This document shows, one piece after another, positions 24,757-34,633 of a stretch of DNA of 53,108 nt. A model generated the notes under the pieces. The model ran no database searches, was not told the origin of the DNA, and saw only the letters and a list, made by a program, of their open reading frames with translations. This DNA comes from Treponema sp. GTDB lineage: Bacteria > Spirochaetota > Spirochaetia > Treponematales > Treponemataceae. The DNA lies in assembly GCA_017450535.1 (NCBI GenBank), contig JAFSTK010000092.1:1-53108 (forward strand), read 5' to 3'. The translations under genes were made by a program, and so were the position numbers. How positions within the stretch are numbered: position 1 is the first letter of the stretch; each line of letters starts with the position of its first letter.

Positions 24757-26964
24757 TTACAACTCAAGCAATTCACGAACCACGTCGGCCGGATTTTTGT
24801 GATAATACAGATAGCCGTACAATGCCGCCGCAGAAAGCACCTTTCTTCCATATTCACGAGTTTCGTTGTACGGCAATGTCTCCAAAAACAAATCCATGCT
24901 GATGCCCGTAATACGGTGCGGAGTTTTACCTGTCTCCCGCCAATCTCGCTTGGCAATTCTCACCCATTCACGCACATTGGTCAGTCCCGCATTGTACGCA
25001 AAAAGAGCAAGCATTGTGGCGCTGTCACTTCGCTCAATCATTTCTTTCAGGTAGTATGCGCCGAGCCGCGTGTTGATTTCAGGGTCAAGAATACTATAAT
25101 CCTTTATGTGCAATTTTCGGGCTATATCGGCGGCAGTTGACTCCATCAATTGCGTGAGTCCCTGCGCACCGGCTGAACTTGAGATATCCGCATCAAAAAA
25201 ACTTTCGCTACGAATAAGCGCATACAACAGATATTCGCTCAAATCATTTTCTGCCGCCGCTGACTGAACATATTGGGAATAAAAGCGCGGAAAATCCAAT
25301 TCCAGCAGATGATGCGGTATTTTTTCTGTCGCTGTGTTTTTCGCACGGGCAGCGATGCGCAAGCTGTGGACATTGAATTTTTTGTTAAATGTGCCACATT
25401 CGTTCAAAAACTGGCTCACCTGCATGGAAACGCCTATGCTGACTTTTTGTCGGTGCAAGAGCCATTCGGAATATATTTTCTGGGGGAACCCGAATGCCGC
25501 ATAGCCAGACAAAAGACGCTCTGCATCGGTATTTACCGCAATCGTCCGCTCGCTTACCGGAGCGCAGAGTGTAGACTCAATGTATTCCATGTCGGTAATA
25601 TTCAATCGTTCTAGAGCCAGCACTTTGTAGTAGAGGCTCGCCCCGCCGCTCAGCACACGGGTAAATGCCGCTACCGCCTCACGCGTATGCAAACCGCCGT
25701 CATTCCGCACTAGTCCGTCTTCCAAGAGTCGTCCTGCGATATACGCATACTTACAGAATGTCTCTTCTGACGCTCTCCCTTCAATAATTTGCCACACATT
25801 GTAAAAATCCTGCCATTGCTGATGTGACAGCAACAAAACGGAAAGCGATTCAAAAAAGTCGTCAAAATATGCTTTGTCGTGCATCATCGTGCAGTACATT
25901 TTGAGCGAACCGATAATATCGTCCGTAGAGATGCGCAGCTGAGTGTTCAACATATACCACAACGCATTGTCAAAGCGGGTGTCCACCGAAGTAGCATCCA
26001 TGGCACTCTTAAAACGGCTGATTGCAAGTTTTGGGTATCGCCCTGTTTTATCATACAGCCGCCCAGCATAAAAATATGCGAAGAACTGCGCTTCCCCGTC
26101 CAACTGATGCGTAAGGCGGTCAAACTGGAGTGCCGCTGTATAATAATCGGTTGTTCCGTAGAGGGCGGCTTTACCCATGTCAGAAAGCAACAGTTGAGGC
26201 ACTTCAATATCCTGTTCCTTACACAAACCAAATACTTCGTATATCTGAGTGTAAGCGGAATAATAACGGCGACGTTGCACCATAATCCTATAATCCATAA
26301 GTCTCTGGTGCGGAGTTAAGACAGGGGCTTCTTCCACTTCATCCAAACTGATAGGCTTTATGGGGCTGTTCTCGGAAACGGTGAATGGTGATGTCGTCAC
26401 CTCATTTTCGTCCACCGATTTTTCTTGCTGGGATTCCGCTTCTCTGTTTAGGTAACGCTCATATAATTCCAAATGCTCTGACGAAAGCGGACGGTTCATA
26501 ATCCATGTGTACAAATAATCTTCAAAGCGGCTGTCATTTTTTTTGAGCATGGCTTTCAGACGCAAGGCAACTAATTCGTTCGGTGCGGTAAGAATATCGA
26601 TTTGGTTAGTGTACAAAATGACGCGGGAAGATTCGTTGTCCTTATCCAATTCAGTACAAGCGACCAACAAGGCGGCATCATCTGTCCATTGGGAAACAAG
26701 ATAATCGCTGGCTTCCACTCTTTCTTTCATGTTTCCCAAACGGGTCAAGGCTTCTGCACAACGGCGGCGGGTCTCTTCATTGCCTTTTTTCAGTCCGTCC
26801 CTGAACAAGCGAATTGCATCGCGCTCATCGTTTTTGTCGGCGGCATGTAACGCCATAAAATAAGACGATTCTTTTTTAAAGACTCGTTGTGGTGCAGATG
26901 AGTTGCACGAAAAGAGAAAACAGACGAGAAAAAATGCCGTCAGACAAAGAAAGTTTTTTTTCAA
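24757..26964 (-). CDS. Soluble lytic transglycosylase-like lipoprotein
   Basis: 735 residues. The lipobox is LFSC (C20), with a long alpha-helical superhelical region (about 30-560) and a C-terminal SLT domain. The catalytic Glu is E587 (ALIRSESFFDADISSSAGAQGLTQLM), followed by AYNAGLTNVREW and ETREYGRKVL. It cuts glycan strands in the periplasm. The start is a TTG at 26964, directly before KKNFLCL. It sits 20 bases after the LysM gene and is probably in the same operon. Confidence 0.9.
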   Translation of the reverse strand: MKKNFLCLTAFFLVCFLFSCNSSAPQRVFKKESSYFMALHAADKNDERDAIRLFRDGLKKGNEETRRRCAEALTRLGNMKERVEASDYLVSQWTDDAALLVACTELDKDNESSRVILYTNQIDILTAPNELVALRLKAMLKKNDSRFEDYLYTWIMNRPLSSEHLELYERYLNREAESQQEKSVDENEVTTSPFTVSENSPIKPISLDEVEEAPVLTPHQRLMDYRIMVQRRRYYSAYTQIYEVFGLCKEQDIEVPQLLLSDMGKAALYGTTDYYTAALQFDRLTHQLDGEAQFFAYFYAGRLYDKTGRYPKLAISRFKSAMDATSVDTRFDNALWYMLNTQLRISTDDIIGSLKMYCTMMHDKAYFDDFFESLSVLLLSHQQWQDFYNVWQIIEGRASEETFCKYAYIAGRLLEDGLVRNDGGLHTREAVAAFTRVLSGGASLYYKVLALERLNITDMEYIESTLCAPVSERTIAVNTDAERLLSGYAAFGFPQKIYSEWLLHRQKVSIGVSMQVSQFLNECGTFNKKFNVHSLRIAARAKNTATEKIPHHLLELDFPRFYSQYVQSAAAENDLSEYLLYALIRSESFFDADISSSAGAQGLTQLMESTAADIARKLHIKDYSILDPEINTRLGAYYLKEMIERSDSATMLALFAYNAGLTNVREWVRIAKRDWRETGKTPHRITGISMDLFLETLPYNETREYGRKVLSAAALYGYLYYHKNPADVVRELLEL

Positions 26965-26984
26965 AATACCGCCGAGTCCTGTAA

Positions 26985-28859
26985 TTATTCCTCAGGAATC
27001 AAAATGTCAGTTCCAGAAATAATGAGGTCAGGGTTTTTGATGTGATTATACTTTGCGATTTTCGGGTACTTCCACGGATTCTTATAATATGAGTCAGAAA
27101 TATCCCAGAGCGTATCACCCCATTTAATGCGATAGCGCACGTCTTTCTTTACCTTTGGCTTTTCCGCGGGAACCGGCACGATGTTCGGCTTGGGAGCAAC
27201 AACAATCTTGTCCTCCTGCGCATCTGTTTCCACTACAGACGGCACTTGTGGCTCCGGCTCTTCAACAGGAATTGGTTCCGGCTCTTTTGTTTCCACAGGC
27301 GGAGGCAAGTTTTCTTCCATCGGGGTTTCGTCCAGCGTAATCTCTGCCTTTGGCTTGACCCATTCAGAATCATCAACCTTTTTCGTATTGCGTGACTTAA
27401 TCAAATTGTATTTTGACGGAATGATAAAGAGAACCAGCAATGTGGCGATGATACAAATGATTGCGCACACCACACAGATGATAACGGGCACACGTGTCTT
27501 TCGCTTGACTTCATCGCCTGCATCTTCGTCGTAAGGAGTAGAATGCTCGCCCGCCAAGGTCTCATCATCATACAAATCAGAAAAATCCATGGCAGAACCA
27601 GATGCTGCCGTTGCCGTGCTCGTTGCGCTATGTACTGCCGCAGTCTGAGTTGTCGTTGAATTGAAATCATCATTGTTAAAAACTGGATCGTCAAAAAGAT
27701 TGTCCAAGTCATCTGAATCAGAAGTTTTGTCTGAAGATGTTTCCGCCACAGTTTCAGAAGAGAAATCTGAAGTCGTATCATCAAAATCAGGAAGCGTGAA
27801 ATCCATCTCGTCCAAATTGTCAGACGATTTTGTTTCCGTCTCGATTTCTGTCTTTGTCTCGGTTTTGGTGGACGTGGTTAAAGAATCGGTGTCAAACTCG
27901 CTGTCATCAAAGTCCGGCAAATCAAGCGAGATGTCGTCCAAACTTGTGTCCGAATCAAAAGTTGTCGTCTCCGCTGTTTCCGATGTCTGTGTCGTATCAG
28001 CAAACGCATTTGTCTCGGTGACTTCTGACGTCTCAGTTGATTCCGTCGTCTCTGCGACAGTAGCGGTCGTATCTGAAACTGGCTCATCCAGACTAAAATC
28101 CGTCATGTCAAACATGTCGTCGGCTTTTGACTCTTCGCTGTCCAACGCAAAGTCATCGGTTGTCTCTGTCGCCGCATCAGTTTTATCAGAAGTGAACGAA
28201 TCAAAATCGTCCAGCGGCGGCAAATCCAATGTAATGTCATCAAGTGATGTGGTTGCCGCTAAATTGTCATCTGAAGCGGAAGCGTCAATTTCTTTTTCTG
28301 CCTGTTCTGAATTCTCGGAAGCTTTTTTCTGCTCTTTTGAAGCAAATTCTTCATCGGTAAAATCATCGAATGAAAAATCATCGGTAATAAATTCGTCTGT
28401 TTTGTCTTCTTCTACCGGCGGCTGAGGTTCAGAGGTCGGCTGTTGTGTCTCAAGCGCAGCAAGTTCTGAAGCGGCAATGCCTGTCTCCGGGAGAGAAAAA
28501 TCCACATCGGAAGCCTCACGCTCTGCCAAAGTCCGGCTGACAAGCTGCACTTGCACCTCGCTCTTTTTTCCCGTCTCAGCGTCAATGACTTCTGCCTTAA
28601 GCTCATTGTTTTCATCCAGCGTGACAGAAAGATGCAAGTCTGGCTCGCCGTTCGGATGGGGCTCCAGATTGCTTACTTCAAGCGTATCAACGTATTCCGC
28701 GTCTGTCATGGAATTTGTCTCAGAACGATACAGGTCAATCTGCACCTTTGTCTGATTATCCCTTACAGTGGTTACGTCCAGTGTACGTGACTTTGCCTCA
28801 CCCTCTTCGAGAATTGGATAAAATGTTCCGTCCGCAAGCTTAATGCCGATTGTTTTCAT
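26985..28859 (-). CDS. Acidic membrane protein with a C-terminal LysM domain
   Basis: 624 residues. An N-terminal domain of about 130 residues (MKTIGIKLADGTFYPILEEG) is followed by a long Asp/Ser/Thr/Glu-rich disordered stretch with repeated short LDDI.LDLPDFDD-type motifs. Then come one transmembrane segment (about 456-481, VPVIICVVCAIICIIATLLV), a Pro/Glu-rich spacer, and a LysM domain (571-624, YRIKWGDTLWDISDSYY). The topology implies a cytoplasmic acidic domain and a peptidoglycan-binding end. The start at 28859 has GGAG upstream; the in-frame ATG at 28886 lacks a site. The architecture appears typical of treponemes. Confidence 0.8.
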   Translation of the reverse strand: MKTIGIKLADGTFYPILEEGEAKSRTLDVTTVRDNQTKVQIDLYRSETNSMTDAEYVDTLEVSNLEPHPNGEPDLHLSVTLDENNELKAEVIDAETGKKSEVQVQLVSRTLAEREASDVDFSLPETGIAASELAALETQQPTSEPQPPVEEDKTDEFITDDFSFDDFTDEEFASKEQKKASENSEQAEKEIDASASDDNLAATTSLDDITLDLPPLDDFDSFTSDKTDAATETTDDFALDSEESKADDMFDMTDFSLDEPVSDTTATVAETTESTETSEVTETNAFADTTQTSETAETTTFDSDTSLDDISLDLPDFDDSEFDTDSLTTSTKTETKTEIETETKSSDNLDEMDFTLPDFDDTTSDFSSETVAETSSDKTSDSDDLDNLFDDPVFNNDDFNSTTTQTAAVHSATSTATAASGSAMDFSDLYDDETLAGEHSTPYDEDAGDEVKRKTRVPVIICVVCAIICIIATLLVLFIIPSKYNLIKSRNTKKVDDSEWVKPKAEITLDETPMEENLPPPVETKEPEPIPVEEPEPQVPSVVETDAQEDKIVVAPKPNIVPVPAEKPKVKKDVRYRIKWGDTLWDISDSYYKNPWKYPKIAKYNHIKNPDLIISGTDILIPEE

Positions 28860-29018
28860 ATTCGCTTTCTCCACATCAAAAAACAATGCTACTTTTATAA
28901 TATCGGCATTTTAGAGAAAAAACCATAGGTATAGGCTTTATTTTTTAAACTCTTGCATTGTAACGAAAAATTATTTGATTCGCCATGAATTTTTCCTTTT
29001 CTTTTGAATATTCTGTGC

Positions 29019-29024
29019 TATAAT
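29019..29024 (+). promoter_or_regulatory. -10 box of the PAS-GGDEF gene
   Basis: TGCTATAAT is an extended-type -10 box 19 bases before the ATG. The same GTGCTATAATT string occurs before the other GGDEF gene (50291-50300). Confidence 0.45.
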
Positions 29025-29043
29025 TATGTAATAAAATAGCACC

Positions 29044-30798
29044 ATGGAAGAACAAAAAAATAGACGCCGTGTAAGCGACATAGAATTTTCTCTTGACAAA
29101 GATTTGAACATCATATGGGGAAACCGAAGTTTTTCCATGTTGTTCAACATAACGAATAATAAACTGAACCTTGCGGAATACTTAGACAAAATCGATGCGG
29201 ACAACCTGAAACATTTTCTGCATAATTATTCTTCCAAAAATAACACGCCCTATACCATCCTCAATTTGAAAATCGGAAAGCATAAAATCACTTGTGTGCT
29301 CTGCGTGTCAAAAAAACGAAACGGCGAATATTCAATCAATCTGCAAGAACTCTCCTATGCCCAAGACCTCATGGACAAAACCATGCTGCAAAACCGGGAG
29401 TATTCGGTGCTGCTCTCAAAATTCAATTCATACTTTATTGTGTACAACGGCTCCAAATATGCGCTGGCCAGCACAAAGGATATGAAAAACATTTATTTGG
29501 GCAACAAAGCGGACTTTATCATCAATTTTATTGATTTTTTCGACATCAATACTGAAATTGACGGCTCAAAATACCAGTTGCAAACTCTTTTTGAGGACAT
29601 TGAGCAAGGTATCTGCGACAAAAAATACCGTCTTCTGCTGAGTGACAGCTCGCATCTTTTGGTCACCACTATGCAGTCATTCTCGCGGAAAAACCATTCA
29701 ATCATCGGGCTTGTCACCCAAAAAAATACCGCTCTTTCCGACAATTCCTACAGCGAAAAGCGGGACGGACTGACCGGTCTATACAACAAGCTGGCAATTA
29801 CTGACCTCGCTGTCAAAAAAATTGACATCGCAAGGCAGTCGGTCTCATTGTTTATTATTGACGTGGACAAATTCAAAGAGTTCAACGACAATTTTGGTCA
29901 CGCATACGGCGACAAAGTGCTGGTGACGGTGGCAAAAGTGATTCAGGATTCCGTTGGCGACCAAGGTGTTGCAGGACGAATCGGCGGCGATGAATTTTTG
30001 TGCGTGCTGGACAAAAATGATGAAGAGGAAGTACGCAATATCGCCCGCAATATAAAAATGGGCATTCAGTGGAGCATCCAAGCATGTGACCCTGACCAAG
30101 TTGTTACCTGCTCAATCGGTATTGCCCGCACGCCAATGAACGCAGAGTCATACGAAGACTTGTTTAAACTTGCGGACAAATGTTTGTACATCGCAAAAAA
30201 ACGCGGACGGAACTGTTACATCATTTACAAGCCAGAAATTCACGGACAGCTGCTCATCGAGCAAAAAGAAAGTGAGCGCAGCACGGCTTCGGGCAAATAC
30301 TACATGGAAGGCGCATTGTCCGAAATCAATATCATGAATGAGATTATCCACAAAGAGCCGAATTATATCGAAAAAGCTTTGTACATGCTCATGGAATATA
30401 TCACCGTGCACAAAATCTGCGTGTACCAGTGGAACAACAAGTCAAAGATATTTGAAACATCATATATTATTGGCAAAGATGATGTGGATATCCGTCTGAA
30501 ACATCTGAACGACCGCAACGAAGACTATCTCAAATACTTGAATGCCTATGACTTTTTGCATTTGGACAATGTGAACAATCTGGACACCATGGACAAAGAC
30601 CGTTTCCACATGTATCTGGAAGACAACGTGGCGTCTACGCTGGAAATTCTTTGCAAAAGCGATGACGGAAAGGCAAAGGTTCTCATCTGTCTGGATATTT
30701 ACAAGCCATCACGTACATTCCAAGCGCAAAAAATTGTGTTCGCAATCATGGCGGCAAAGTTGATTTCACATGAGCTTTTCTGTACAATAAAAGTATGA
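29044..30798 (+). CDS. Diguanylate cyclase with sensory domains (GGDEF)
   Basis: 584 residues. A PAS-like N-terminal part (LDKDLNIIWGNRSFSMLF) and a second sensory stretch precede a GGDEF domain with an intact RIGGDEF signature (GGDEF at 314-318), DIDKFKEFND-type metal site (DVDKFKEFNDNFGHAYGD) and LYNKLAI. No RxxD inhibitory site lies five residues upstream. The C-terminal 150 residues look GAF-like. It should make c-di-GMP in the cytoplasm. The stop overlaps the purD ATG. Confidence 0.88.
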   Translation: MEEQKNRRRVSDIEFSLDKDLNIIWGNRSFSMLFNITNNKLNLAEYLDKIDADNLKHFLHNYSSKNNTPYTILNLKIGKHKITCVLCVSKKRNGEYSINLQELSYAQDLMDKTMLQNREYSVLLSKFNSYFIVYNGSKYALASTKDMKNIYLGNKADFIINFIDFFDINTEIDGSKYQLQTLFEDIEQGICDKKYRLLLSDSSHLLVTTMQSFSRKNHSIIGLVTQKNTALSDNSYSEKRDGLTGLYNKLAITDLAVKKIDIARQSVSLFIIDVDKFKEFNDNFGHAYGDKVLVTVAKVIQDSVGDQGVAGRIGGDEFLCVLDKNDEEEVRNIARNIKMGIQWSIQACDPDQVVTCSIGIARTPMNAESYEDLFKLADKCLYIAKKRGRNCYIIYKPEIHGQLLIEQKESERSTASGKYYMEGALSEINIMNEIIHKEPNYIEKALYMLMEYITVHKICVYQWNNKSKIFETSYIIGKDDVDIRLKHLNDRNEDYLKYLNAYDFLHLDNVNNLDTMDKDRFHMYLEDNVASTLEILCKSDDGKAKVLICLDIYKPSRTFQAQKIVFAIMAAKLISHELFCTIKV

Positions 30799-32141
30799 AA
30801 GTTATCGTTGCAGGTTCTGGCGGACGCGAGCACGCCATTGCATACAAGCTCGCACAAAACGCTCATATTGAAGAAGTAATCTGTGTTCCCGGAAACGGCG
30901 GAACTGCATGTGAGCAAAAATGTCGGAATGTGAATCCCGCTGACCGGGATGACACCAAATCGCTCACATTTAAAGACGCATTCGTAAAAATCGCACAGGC
31001 TGAGAAAGTTGAATTTGCTGTCATCGGTCCGGAAGACCCGTTGGCTGACGGCATTGCGGACGCATTGTGGGACGCAGGCATTCCCACTGTTGGTCCCAAA
31101 GCAAAAGGTGCGGCACTGGAAGCCAGCAAAGATGTGGCAAAAGTATTCATGAACAAGTACGGCGTTGCCTGTGCCGAAAGCGAAACCTTTACCGATAAAG
31201 CTGCCGCGCTCGCTTACGTAGAAAAGAAAGGCGCACCAATTGTCATAAAAGCAGACGGACTTGCGGCGGGCAAAGGTGTTGTCGTAGCAAAAACACTGGA
31301 AGATGCAAAACAAGCTGTCCTTGACTTGATGGAAGACGGCAAAGTTGGCGACGCAGGTAAAAAACTCGTCATTGAAGAATATTTGCAGGGCGTGGAGATT
31401 TCCGTGCTCTCTGCCGTAAGCGTAACAAAAGAAAGCGCAAAAGCTGGAAAAGCGACCATCGTTCCGTTCTTGCCCGCACGTGACCACAAACGCCTGCTTG
31501 ACGGCGCACTTGGACCGAATACCGGCGGAATGGGCGCAGTTTGTCCGCTCAGCGATGTAAGCGAAGAGACAATGGCATTGTTTGAGAAAAATATCTTGCA
31601 GCCCACGCTCAAAGGCATGATTGCAGAAGAGATGGACTACCGCGGATTTATTTTCTTTGGTCTGATGCTCACCAAAAACGGTCCCAAGTCTCTGGAATAC
31701 AATGTGCGCCTCGGCGACCCGGAGACACAGGCAGTGCTTCCTCTGATGAAGAGCGATTTTGCAGATTTGTGCCAGGCAATTACAAACGGCACTTTGGCAG
31801 ACTTTTCTTTGACATGGGAAAAAGGATTCCAAGTGGCGCCCGTTGCTGTAAGTGGCGGCTATCCTAGCTCTTACAAAAAAGGCATGAAAATCACCATCAA
31901 CGAAAGCGATGTCAATGCGACAGGCGCAAAAATCTTTATCGCCGGTGCAGTGATTGACCGCCGTGGCAGTACCCCAAACACATTGGTTACTTCAGGCGGG
32001 CGCGTCCTTGCGTGCAGTGCCCATGGCGACACGTTTGACGACGCATGGAACAAAGCGTATACCGCGCTCAAAGCAGTACGATTTGACGGTATGCAGTACC
32101 GCACTGATATCGGTCTCCCCGGTGCGGCGGAATCAAACTAA
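30795..32141 (+). CDS. purD: Phosphoribosylamine-glycine ligase
   Basis: 448 residues; the second step of purine synthesis, joining glycine to phosphoribosylamine with ATP. It has SGGREHAIAYKL at the N-terminus, the ATP-grasp parts VIKADGLAAGKGV and LGPNTGGMGAV, and EYNVRLGDPETQ. It has the normal family length apart from a modest 20-residue excess. It starts inside the end of the GGDEF gene (ATGA). Confidence 0.95.
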   Translation: MKVIVAGSGGREHAIAYKLAQNAHIEEVICVPGNGGTACEQKCRNVNPADRDDTKSLTFKDAFVKIAQAEKVEFAVIGPEDPLADGIADALWDAGIPTVGPKAKGAALEASKDVAKVFMNKYGVACAESETFTDKAAALAYVEKKGAPIVIKADGLAAGKGVVVAKTLEDAKQAVLDLMEDGKVGDAGKKLVIEEYLQGVEISVLSAVSVTKESAKAGKATIVPFLPARDHKRLLDGALGPNTGGMGAVCPLSDVSEETMALFEKNILQPTLKGMIAEEMDYRGFIFFGLMLTKNGPKSLEYNVRLGDPETQAVLPLMKSDFADLCQAITNGTLADFSLTWEKGFQVAPVAVSGGYPSSYKKGMKITINESDVNATGAKIFIAGAVIDRRGSTPNTLVTSGGRVLACSAHGDTFDDAWNKAYTALKAVRFDGMQYRTDIGLPGAAESN

Positions 32142-32164
32142 CGTAAAATCGGTCTGAAAAAAAG

Positions 32165-32208
32165 AAAGGCGGACGCTGTGAAACTTCACATGGCGACCGC
32201 CTTTTTTT
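32165..32208. terminator. Bidirectional terminator between purD and the STAS gene
   Basis: AAAGGCGG (32165-32172) pairs with CCGCCTTT (32197-32204), with an inner TGTGAA/TTCACA stem. T runs flank it on both strands, so it can end purD and the converging STAS gene. Confidence 0.85.
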
Positions 32209-32225
32209 GTGCAAAAAGCAACAAG

Positions 32226-32522
32226 TTATTTAATGTTCAGAATATCCTTGAAGCCAGTGACATCAAAAATATCCATAACAGTTTCGTTTACGTTTGTAAT
32301 GGTCATTCCGCCTTTCTTGGCAAAATTTTTATGTGCAGAAAGCAATACGCGCAATCCAGCAGAAGAAATGTAGTCAAGTTTTGTAAAATCAACAACCAAC
32401 TCGTTTGCTTCCGCTGAATTCTCAGCAATTTCTTTTTCCAATTCAGGAGCCGTTACAGTGTCCAAACGACCTTCCACAGCAAGTGTAAGAGCTGTTCCAT
32501 TCTGCGCTTTCGTAATTGTCAT
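32226..32522 (-). CDS. STAS domain anti-sigma factor antagonist
   Basis: 98 residues covering a single STAS domain, with the phosphorylatable serine region DYISSAGLRVLL (S53/S54). In partner-switching systems the unphosphorylated form binds an anti-sigma or SpoIIAB-like kinase. No such kinase is in the window. A GAGGAG site precedes the ATG and TATAAT boxes lie 40-50 bases upstream. Confidence 0.88.
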   Translation of the reverse strand: MTITKAQNGTALTLAVEGRLDTVTAPELEKEIAENSAEANELVVDFTKLDYISSAGLRVLLSAHKNFAKKGGMTITNVNETVMDIFDVTGFKDILNIK

Positions 32523-32634
32523 ATATTCTCCTCGTTTTTTCTAGCGATTTATTTGCAAAATATATTATATATAATTATAACTTTCCAAGTAGCATTTTGT
32601 CAATCGAAAGTCTTTGTGTGCTCCTGCTTTTCAG

Positions 32635-34578
32635 TTAGAATTTTCGCTTTGCCTGCTTCATTGCTGTAAAACCACGAACACGCGGGTCATCAGGAGAAAG
32701 TTTTTTTCCTTCTGGAATATTGCGACGCATATCCTCCACCATGTCGGCGGCAAAAGCTTTCCATGCGCGACGGGACGGGTCAATGGTCAAACCAAGTTCA
32801 ATAATCTGCGGAACAAAACTGACCGAACCACACACATAATAATTGCCCGCATAGCTTCCGCGCATTTTTCCCTGAGACACATAGGGCACATGGCGTTTGT
32901 TTGTCAAAAAGACGATGACCAGATTTTTTTCGGGGTCAATAAAGGCGAGCGTTCCGGTAAAACCTTGATGTCCATATGCAGAACTAGGACAAATGCTGCC
33001 AAAATGTTTTACCGTGCCAAACTCGCTCTGCCGCCACCAGCCGATGCCATAATCTGCATTCAAATTGGTCTGCGCACCCGTAAACGCATCGATTACGCTG
33101 CGAGAAAAGAAATGCTGCTCGCCATAGCCGCCCGTAAGCATAACTGAAGCAAGCACCGCCAAATCTTTTGCGCTGGAGAAAATGCCCGAATGTCCTGAGA
33201 CACCGCCCATGCAGTAATAGGCATTGCTGTCGTGCACTTCGCCCTGAATCACATAATCGCGCCTGCCTGTAAAATCGTAGCCTTTGTTGCCCGTAACCTC
33301 GGTGGCAGTACAATCATCTTTTGAAAAGCCGTGTTCCAGAGGATTGTATGTAATGTGACGCAAACCCAATGGCTCCCAAAATGTCTCCTGCAAGAATTCA
33401 TCCAGCCGCTTACCCGTAATTTTTTCAATCACAAAGCACATGAGCATGTAATCCACATCGCTGTATATCAAATCAGTGCGCGGCTCATACGTCAGCGGAG
33501 TTTTGCATAACTGACGCAATGTGTTCTGGCGGGTCTCTTCGCTACCGTCCCAGCCCGCATACAACACATTTTCTGCATCAGCTTTTCCTGTGCCCACATC
33601 ATAGTTGTCGTTAAAATACAATGGCCCCGGATGTTCTCCGGCACGGTGACTCAGCACATCGCGCACGGTAAGAGACGCTTTCCATGCTTTTATGGTTTCA
33701 AGCGGCTCCTCATCATGATTCTTAAAGTCAATTTCTATCGTATCGTTTACAAATTCTTCGCCAAGGATATCGGTGATTTTTGTCTCCAACGAAACTTTTC
33801 CCTGAGCCACCAAATATTGCATGGCATAAGCGACGCTGAACATTTTGGTGACGGAAGCGATATCATACATCGTATCTGAAGTGACGGATTTTGCTTTGAC
33901 CGTTTTTCCCTCGCCGTCATAAGTCTGCACATTGCCCCATGACTTATCGTACACCAGACGACCATCTTTTATGACCGCAAGTTGTGCGCTGGAAAAACCA
34001 TTGGCGACATCAGCGGAAATAATTTTGTCTATCAAGCGGAATGCTTTTCTGGGAATGCCGGAATCAGACACGCTTCCTTTCAGCACCGTCGGGAAAGGAA
34101 CGCAGAGACGAATTTTTGTTTTTTTGTCCGTTGATTTGATGCCAGAAAGCTGCAAAGAATTGGTTCCATCACGGGTGTAGGAAGAGATGTTGACCTCGTA
34201 AATCTGATTGCCCTTCATTTTGGGCATGGAGATTTTTTTGCCGTTCACATACAGTTTTATGCCTTTGCAATCTACTGTCGGCGTAAGATATACTACACCC
34301 TGACCATGATACATCTGAAAACTTGTTACGGTGTCCACAGAAAGAATGCGGGCATCAGCCCAATATGGGAATGTCACGTCCAGTTGCCATGGTGACTCCA
34401 ATTGATTTGGCAATGTCTTTTCCGGCTCCTCTTCACTTTCAGTCTCAACTTTTTCTTCTTCAACAGGCACAGCAAAACGAGGACTATCAGGAATGGATTT
34501 GACAGACGCACAGGAAAAAAATCCCGCACAAATAATTGTTATCATTACCAAACGAATCAAATCCGCTATACTTTTCAT
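32635..34578 (-). CDS. Serine hydrolase lipoprotein (beta-lactamase class C / PBP-like)
   Basis: 647 residues. The lipobox is FFSC (C23), with an acidic linker (EEEKVETESEEEPEK), an N-terminal beta-rich domain of about 150 residues, and a beta-lactamase/esterase-like domain with S242-V-T-K245 as the nucleophile motif, a YSD in place of Y-x-N (DLIYSDVDYML), and GHQGFTG near the third motif. It is a probable periplasmic peptidase or esterase acting on peptidoglycan or small esters; the substrate is unknown. The promoter sits six bases before the ATG. Confidence 0.85.
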   Translation of the reverse strand: MKSIADLIRLVMITIICAGFFSCASVKSIPDSPRFAVPVEEEKVETESEEEPEKTLPNQLESPWQLDVTFPYWADARILSVDTVTSFQMYHGQGVVYLTPTVDCKGIKLYVNGKKISMPKMKGNQIYEVNISSYTRDGTNSLQLSGIKSTDKKTKIRLCVPFPTVLKGSVSDSGIPRKAFRLIDKIISADVANGFSSAQLAVIKDGRLVYDKSWGNVQTYDGEGKTVKAKSVTSDTMYDIASVTKMFSVAYAMQYLVAQGKVSLETKITDILGEEFVNDTIEIDFKNHDEEPLETIKAWKASLTVRDVLSHRAGEHPGPLYFNDNYDVGTGKADAENVLYAGWDGSEETRQNTLRQLCKTPLTYEPRTDLIYSDVDYMLMCFVIEKITGKRLDEFLQETFWEPLGLRHITYNPLEHGFSKDDCTATEVTGNKGYDFTGRRDYVIQGEVHDSNAYYCMGGVSGHSGIFSSAKDLAVLASVMLTGGYGEQHFFSRSVIDAFTGAQTNLNADYGIGWWRQSEFGTVKHFGSICPSSAYGHQGFTGTLAFIDPEKNLVIVFLTNKRHVPYVSQGKMRGSYAGNYYVCGSVSFVPQIIELGLTIDPSRRAWKAFAADMVEDMRRNIPEGKKLSPDDPRVRGFTAMKQAKRKF

Positions 34579-34584
34579 AAAACA

Positions 34585-34613
34585 ATTGTAGAAGGTTTTA
34601 GCATTTTTCGCAA
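34585..34613 (-). promoter_or_regulatory. Promoter of the serine hydrolase gene (leaderless layout)
   Basis: On the minus strand TTGCGA (34608-34613), a 17-base spacer and TACAAT (34585-34590) lie six bases before the ATG at 34578. Confidence 0.6.
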
Positions 34614-34621
34614 TCTTCTGT

Positions 34622-34627
34622 TATAAT
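34622..34627 (+). promoter_or_regulatory. -10 box of the YgjV-like gene (leaderless layout)
   Basis: TATAAT ends six bases before ATG 34634. The 55-base gap to the divergent serine hydrolase gene holds both promoters face to face. Confidence 0.55.
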
Positions 34628-34633
34628 TTTAAT

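Noticed and set aside
27661-28425. Plus-strand Ser/Val-rich frame of 254 codons
   Set aside because: It is the mirror of the Asp/Thr-rich low-complexity region of the LysM protein gene; the composition explains the lack of stops.
30699-31832. Minus-strand frame of 377 codons opposite purD
   Set aside because: Cys/Phe/His-rich shadow of purD codon usage, with no ribosome binding site or recognisable domain.
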